DNA from: Pseudomonas baltica
Lineage (GTDB): Bacteria; Pseudomonadota; Gammaproteobacteria; Pseudomonadales; Pseudomonadaceae
Reading direction: 5' to 3'
DNA length: 64,000 nucleotides
NCBI RefSeq assembly: GCF_031880315.1
Contig: NZ_CP134771.1
Coordinates: 248,001-312,000, forward strand
In this document: positions 62,972 to 64,000 of the stretch, one piece after another
Layout: every line of letters begins with the position of its first letter
How positions within the stretch are numbered: the stretch's first letter is position 1
Position numbers and translations under genes: made by a program
Notes under the pieces: model-generated
Database searches by the model: none
What the model saw: only the letters and a program-made list of their open reading frames with translations
What the model was told of the DNA's origin: nothing

Positions 62972-64000
62972 TCACGGCACATAAACTGTTGTAGCGCTTT
63001 CGATGACTTCGCCTTTTAGCCGTCCCTTCCCTTGCGCCCCAAACTGATTGACAAAATAATCGGTGAATTCTTGATAGCTGGTCTTACTAGCAGTTCCGCT
63101 TTTCACCTCAAGACCGTGTAATTTACCATTTGCGTCACGGACTACAATGTCATACCTACGATCACCGAGAGGCCCTTTAACGACCATCTCAGTGCCTACA
63201 ACTTCCATTCCATTTGCTTCTAAATGCTTAGCAAACTCATCTGCCTTAACTGTTCCCGGAGGAGCTAGACCCTTCGGGCTAGCAAATTTTCCGTCAGGGG
63301 TTCGATAGCTTCCATCTGAATGCAGATTTACTTCGGGGGCTAGGTCGGTCTCTGGACCAACTTTCTTCCCGCCCGTCGCATCTGGGCTTGCTACCTCTTT
63401 TGCACCAACAACATCCGCCCCTACCCCACGATCGGAGCCATTATACTCCTTCCAATCCGGATGATAAGGGTCTGCCTTCATCTCGGGCGAAATCGTCACG
63501 GTTTTCCCCGCTCCGCTCTTCGCCCAAAGCGCACCAATCCCTGCTGCGGCCATACCAGCGACCGCAGCAATGGCGCCTGATATCAAAAATTTTGCGCCGA
63601 TCACTTCCGCCGAGCCATTCATACCATCGTTGCCTGACTTGGCGTATTCCTGTTTCCCCTCTTCGTTATTCTCGACTACCAGCTCAACGTCCTGATCCGT
63701 CAGCACGTTTACAATCTTCGTCGCTCCATTCTCCACCAACCGCTCGGCGGTTGGGCCTAGCGTATGTTCGAATACGACGGAACCCAGATATCCAGCAGCG
63801 GCTGTTACCGGTCCCAGGGCGACTTGGACCGCCAACATCCCAGCTGCAATTTGCTCTTTTGGCACCATGACACTGAATTTGGCAACATTTATCAGTGCAT
63901 CTTGATAAAGGTTGTTATGTATGTAGGTGTTATCCAGTTGAATCGACGGATTCCCGTTTTTATCCAAAACTGTGGTGGATGTTGATGTTCCTGGCAGTGG
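62972..64000 (-). CDS. cdiA: CdiA-type contact-dependent inhibition toxin, C-terminal part (5' end outside window)
   Basis: The frame is open from the right window edge to 62972. It carries the pretoxin region (QIAAGMLAVQVALGPVTAAA), the VENN motif in DVELVVENNEEGKQEY, a glycine/alanine-rich hydrophobic stretch (GAIAAVAGMAAAGIGALWAK), the linker VTISPEMKADPYHPDWKEYN ... GADVVGAK, and a toxin tip. The tip (RRYDIVVRDANGKLHGLEVK at its core, then EFTDYFVNQFGAQGKG) resembles a PD-(D/E)XK nuclease: Asp ... Glu-x-Lys. CdiA is secreted by CdiB and delivers this tip into neighbouring cells. The stop overlaps or abuts cdiI. Confidence 0.88.
   Translation of the reverse strand, partial: PLPGTSTSTTVLDKNGNPSIQLDNTYIHNNLYQDALINVAKFSVMVPKEQIAAGMLAVQVALGPVTAAAGYLGSVVFEHTLGPTAERLVENGATKIVNVLTDQDVELVVENNEEGKQEYAKSGNDGMNGSAEVIGAKFLISGAIAAVAGMAAAGIGALWAKSGAGKTVTISPEMKADPYHPDWKEYNGSDRGVGADVVGAKEVASPDATGGKKVGPETDLAPEVNLHSDGSYRTPDGKFASPKGLAPPGTVKADEFAKHLEANGMEVVGTEMVVKGPLGDRRYDIVVRDANGKLHGLEVKSGTASKTSYQEFTDYFVNQFGAQGKGRLKGEVIESATTVYVP

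Overview
The window is a chromosomal segment of a Pseudomonas (fluorescens/putida/syringae type). The strongest evidence is the block tRNA-Gly(GCC)-pgsA-uvrC-gacA, with gacA starting at TTG, together with REP-like palindromes, yejABEF and many chemotaxis/c-di-GMP proteins. No rRNA and no CRISPR array were seen.

Layout. (1) 1-28.1 kb is mosaic accessory DNA: an NhaA antiporter cut by the window edge, a PAS histidine kinase, a tyrosine recombinase, a NYN-domain protein, an IS66 element with its 8-bp target duplication, four sensory/c-di-GMP genes (MCP, a diguanylate cyclase that has lost its GGDEF active site, a PAS-PAS-MCP protein, a GAF-GGDEF-EAL protein), and a Rieske oxygenase/reductase pair with a divergent LysR. 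An IS5 element, a second IS66-family element and an IS3 element lie among M24 peptidase, AIG2-type cyclotransferase, molbindin and Bug-receptor genes. The block ends at a P4-type integrase between a tRNA-Pro(GGG) 3' half (26055-26099) and an intact tRNA-Gly. (2) 28.2-49.5 kb is core-like, GC-rich DNA: pgsA, uvrC, gacA, a small divergent repressor/Cro-like pair, a DAHP synthase behind a Tyr/Trp/Phe leader peptide and a strong hairpin (probable attenuator), ppiC, yejABEF, an amino-acid transporter with a GntR regulator, a cell-wall hydrolase, a gutted epoxide hydrolase gene, two MFS pumps and an intact membrane diguanylate cyclase. (3) 49.5-54.7 kb is an IS66 nest: one element sits inside tnpB of another, whose tnpC also has a nonsense codon, and a third remnant lies beyond.

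(4) 55.4-64 kb is the most notable part: the 3' end of a CdiA-type contact-dependent inhibition gene (minus strand, entering from beyond 64000) followed by a tail of nine further toxin-tip/immunity modules. I read the ten tips as a PD-(D/E)XK-like nuclease, an unknown tip, a REase-like tip with an in-frame TAG, a GIY-YIG nuclease, a barnase stub, a nucleic-acid deaminase wreck, an unknown wreck, a tip I do not recognise with a premature stop, a broken colicin-E5-type RNase, and an unknown tip. Immunity genes are intact in all ten, including barstar, SUKH, CPCC and probable Imm26 and DUF596 members. Nine tips begin at the same short DNA word coding Gly-Ala-Lys, downstream of the VENN motif, and three near-identical terminators punctuate the array. 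This looks like a toxin-swapping cassette archive in which toxins decay and immunities are kept.

Limits: all calls come from reading translations and repeats by eye. Family names for the toxin tips and small proteins rest on recognised motifs, not on searches.
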